Positions 63,601 to 64,000 of a DNA stretch of 64,000 bases are shown piece by piece (the first letter of the stretch is position 1; every line of letters starts with the position of its first letter). Location of the stretch: positions 17,668 to 81,667 of the forward strand of contig CAKKRK010000028.1 of assembly GCA_919902665.1 (NCBI GenBank), read 5' to 3'. This DNA is from Nitrospiraceae bacterium. Lineage in GTDB: Bacteria; Nitrospirota; Nitrospiria; Nitrospirales; Nitrospiraceae. The position numbers and the translations under genes were made by a program. The notes beneath the pieces are model-generated. The model was given only the letters and a program-made list of their open reading frames with translations, did not search any database and was not told the DNA's origin.

Positions 63601-63712
63601 GGGGCTGACCGTGGCAACCATGCTTACTCTGATTTTTCTGCCGTCGCTGTATGTTGTGTGGTTTCGGATTCGCGAAGAGGTGTCAAAACCTATAGAGGTA
63701 GCTGTGTCATGA
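60647..63712 (+). CDS. RND family efflux permease
   Basis: NLSEWAIRHKSLTIYFMAMILVAGTYAYMHLGNNEDPPFTIRVMVVQTLWPGA; GLLVDDAMITIESM; GVIALVGMIVRNSVILVHQI. GTG start overlapping the adaptor gene. Confidence 0.95.
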   Translation: MAGTNLSEWAIRHKSLTIYFMAMILVAGTYAYMHLGNNEDPPFTIRVMVVQTLWPGATQDETMRQVTDRIEKKLQETPHLDYLKSYTTAGKSTIFVTLLDSSSKQEVPGIWYQVRKKVGDIGQTLPQGTIGPFFNDEFGDTFGVIYAFTADGFTHRELRDYVEKARSRLLEVPDVSKVETIGTQDERIYIEFSTQRLAELKLDRMALMKELQAQNAVNPSGVIQTKDERVLVQVSGKLLSEQDFLNINFAIGNRMLRLSDIATVSRGYVDPPQPMFRANGRNAIGLAISMRSSGDILALDQNIKEAMRHITATFPIGIDTHLVADQPKVVHHAVHEFMKALWEAIAIVLGISFFSLGVRAGLVVMLSIPLVLAIAFVMMDVLGIDLQRISLGALIIALGLLVDDAMITIESMLTKLEQGWDTLRSATFAYTTTAFPMLTGTLVTMIGFVPVGFAQSGAGEYTFSLFVVVAVALMASWLVAVLFSPLIGTMVLSTQLENKHAEQAVSYRVFHRILLYSLRHPKGTMAVTGGLLCLSLALLPLVPNQFFPSSDRPELIVDLRLRQDASIYAADKVSQRLDGILRDHKDIDHWSSYVGRGAVRFYLPLDVQLDNEFFTETVVVTNDLDARERVRAYLENALQQQFPEVIGRIYPLELGPPVGWPIQYRVSGEGNAKVRDIADKVAGMLAANPGLNNINFNWMEPIQKFKIQVHQDEARLLGLTSSDVAQAINIVVSGETATQIRDDIYLINVVARAQETERMSLDRMRVLEIPLPNGKTVPLSELASVNYEQDFPLIWRRGRLPTLTVQADVTHGVMPATVMEQLHAPLSSLRQQLPPGYEIAVGGSVEESTKSQASVAAVFPITIVLMITVLMIQMQNISRLVLVLSVAPLGVIGVVLALLAVQKPMGFVALLGVIALVGMIVRNSVILVHQIQVEQEAGRSDWSAVVEATLLRVRPIMLTAVAAILGMMPIASTVFWGPMAAAIMGGLTVATMLTLIFLPSLYVVWFRIREEVSKPIEVAVS

Positions 63713-63896
63713 CACACTGTGAATTGAAGCTTGTAGTGCACCACTGCCGGTCTGGGCGAAGACTGCTGTCGGCATTGAGGGGAACGAAACGGGACAGGGT
63801 GCAGTATGTACGCACAGAGGACGTGCCCCATGCGTCTGGGGGGCGGTCATTTTGTAGGTATTGCAACGCTCCTGGAGCTTACGCTGTCAGTCGGTG

Positions 63897-64000
63897 CTAT
63901 TTCACCGGTGCCAATTTTACCATGAATACGCCGACCCCTCTCGTGATAGTCACCTGCCCAGCCCGGCTCAACCGACCCACTTCCTGAAAGAGGTCGTTCC
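63897..64000 (-). CDS. C-terminal end of an unidentified CDS entering from the right edge
   Basis: Minus-strand frame open to the window edge: NDLFQEVGRLSRAGQVTITRGVGVFMVKLAPVK*. Protein-like but too short to identify. Confidence 0.35.
   Translation of the reverse strand, partial: NDLFQEVGRLSRAGQVTITRGVGVFMVKLAPVK

Noticed and set aside
63658-63987. 109-aa ORF at the right end
   Set aside because: Overlaps the end of the RND permease out of frame and has Arg/Ser-rich noncoding character; a minus-strand frame entering from the edge looks more plausible.

Overview
The window is a 64-kb chromosomal segment, roughly mid-50s % GC by eye. I read it as a Nitrospira-like bacterium; this is inference from gene content and style, and no search was run. 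Most of it is ordinary housekeeping: hflX-nth-yicC-gmk-rpoZ-coaBC, aroQ-efp-accB-accC, macAB-like efflux, comF/fmdB/mraZ, a class 1A pyrD, recA-recX-alaS-ruvX-mltG-deoC-deoB, a HDOD/GGDEF signalling trio, and an RND efflux pair. The most interesting region is an all-plus-strand, mostly overlapping gene cluster at 22054-32108, ending about 300 bp before a tRNA(CAU). It is a type I restriction-modification operon whose hsdM, hsdS and hsdR genes are interleaved with a YhcG/DUF1016 PDDEXK nuclease, a HepT-like HEPN protein with an intact RX4HXY motif, a DUF6978-like protein, a DUF1828/DUF1829-like protein and an Abi-C-like protein. HsdS carries an N-terminal MntA-like nucleotidyltransferase domain with an exact GSX10DXD motif. 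The apparent antitoxin (MNT) is therefore physically fused to the specificity subunit while the apparent toxin (HEPN) is encoded immediately upstream. This suggests a restriction system guarded by, or addicted to, a HEPN/MNT toxin-antitoxin pair. Secondary points of interest: a YefM/RelE-type TA pair with a perfect 22-bp palindrome upstream, a membrane-anchored HEPN-like protein, ankyrin-repeat paralogues with an exact 33-aa period, a chlorite-dismutase-family protein lacking the diagnostic distal Arg/Gln, and an IPT/TIG protein with recurrent Cys-Cys motifs.
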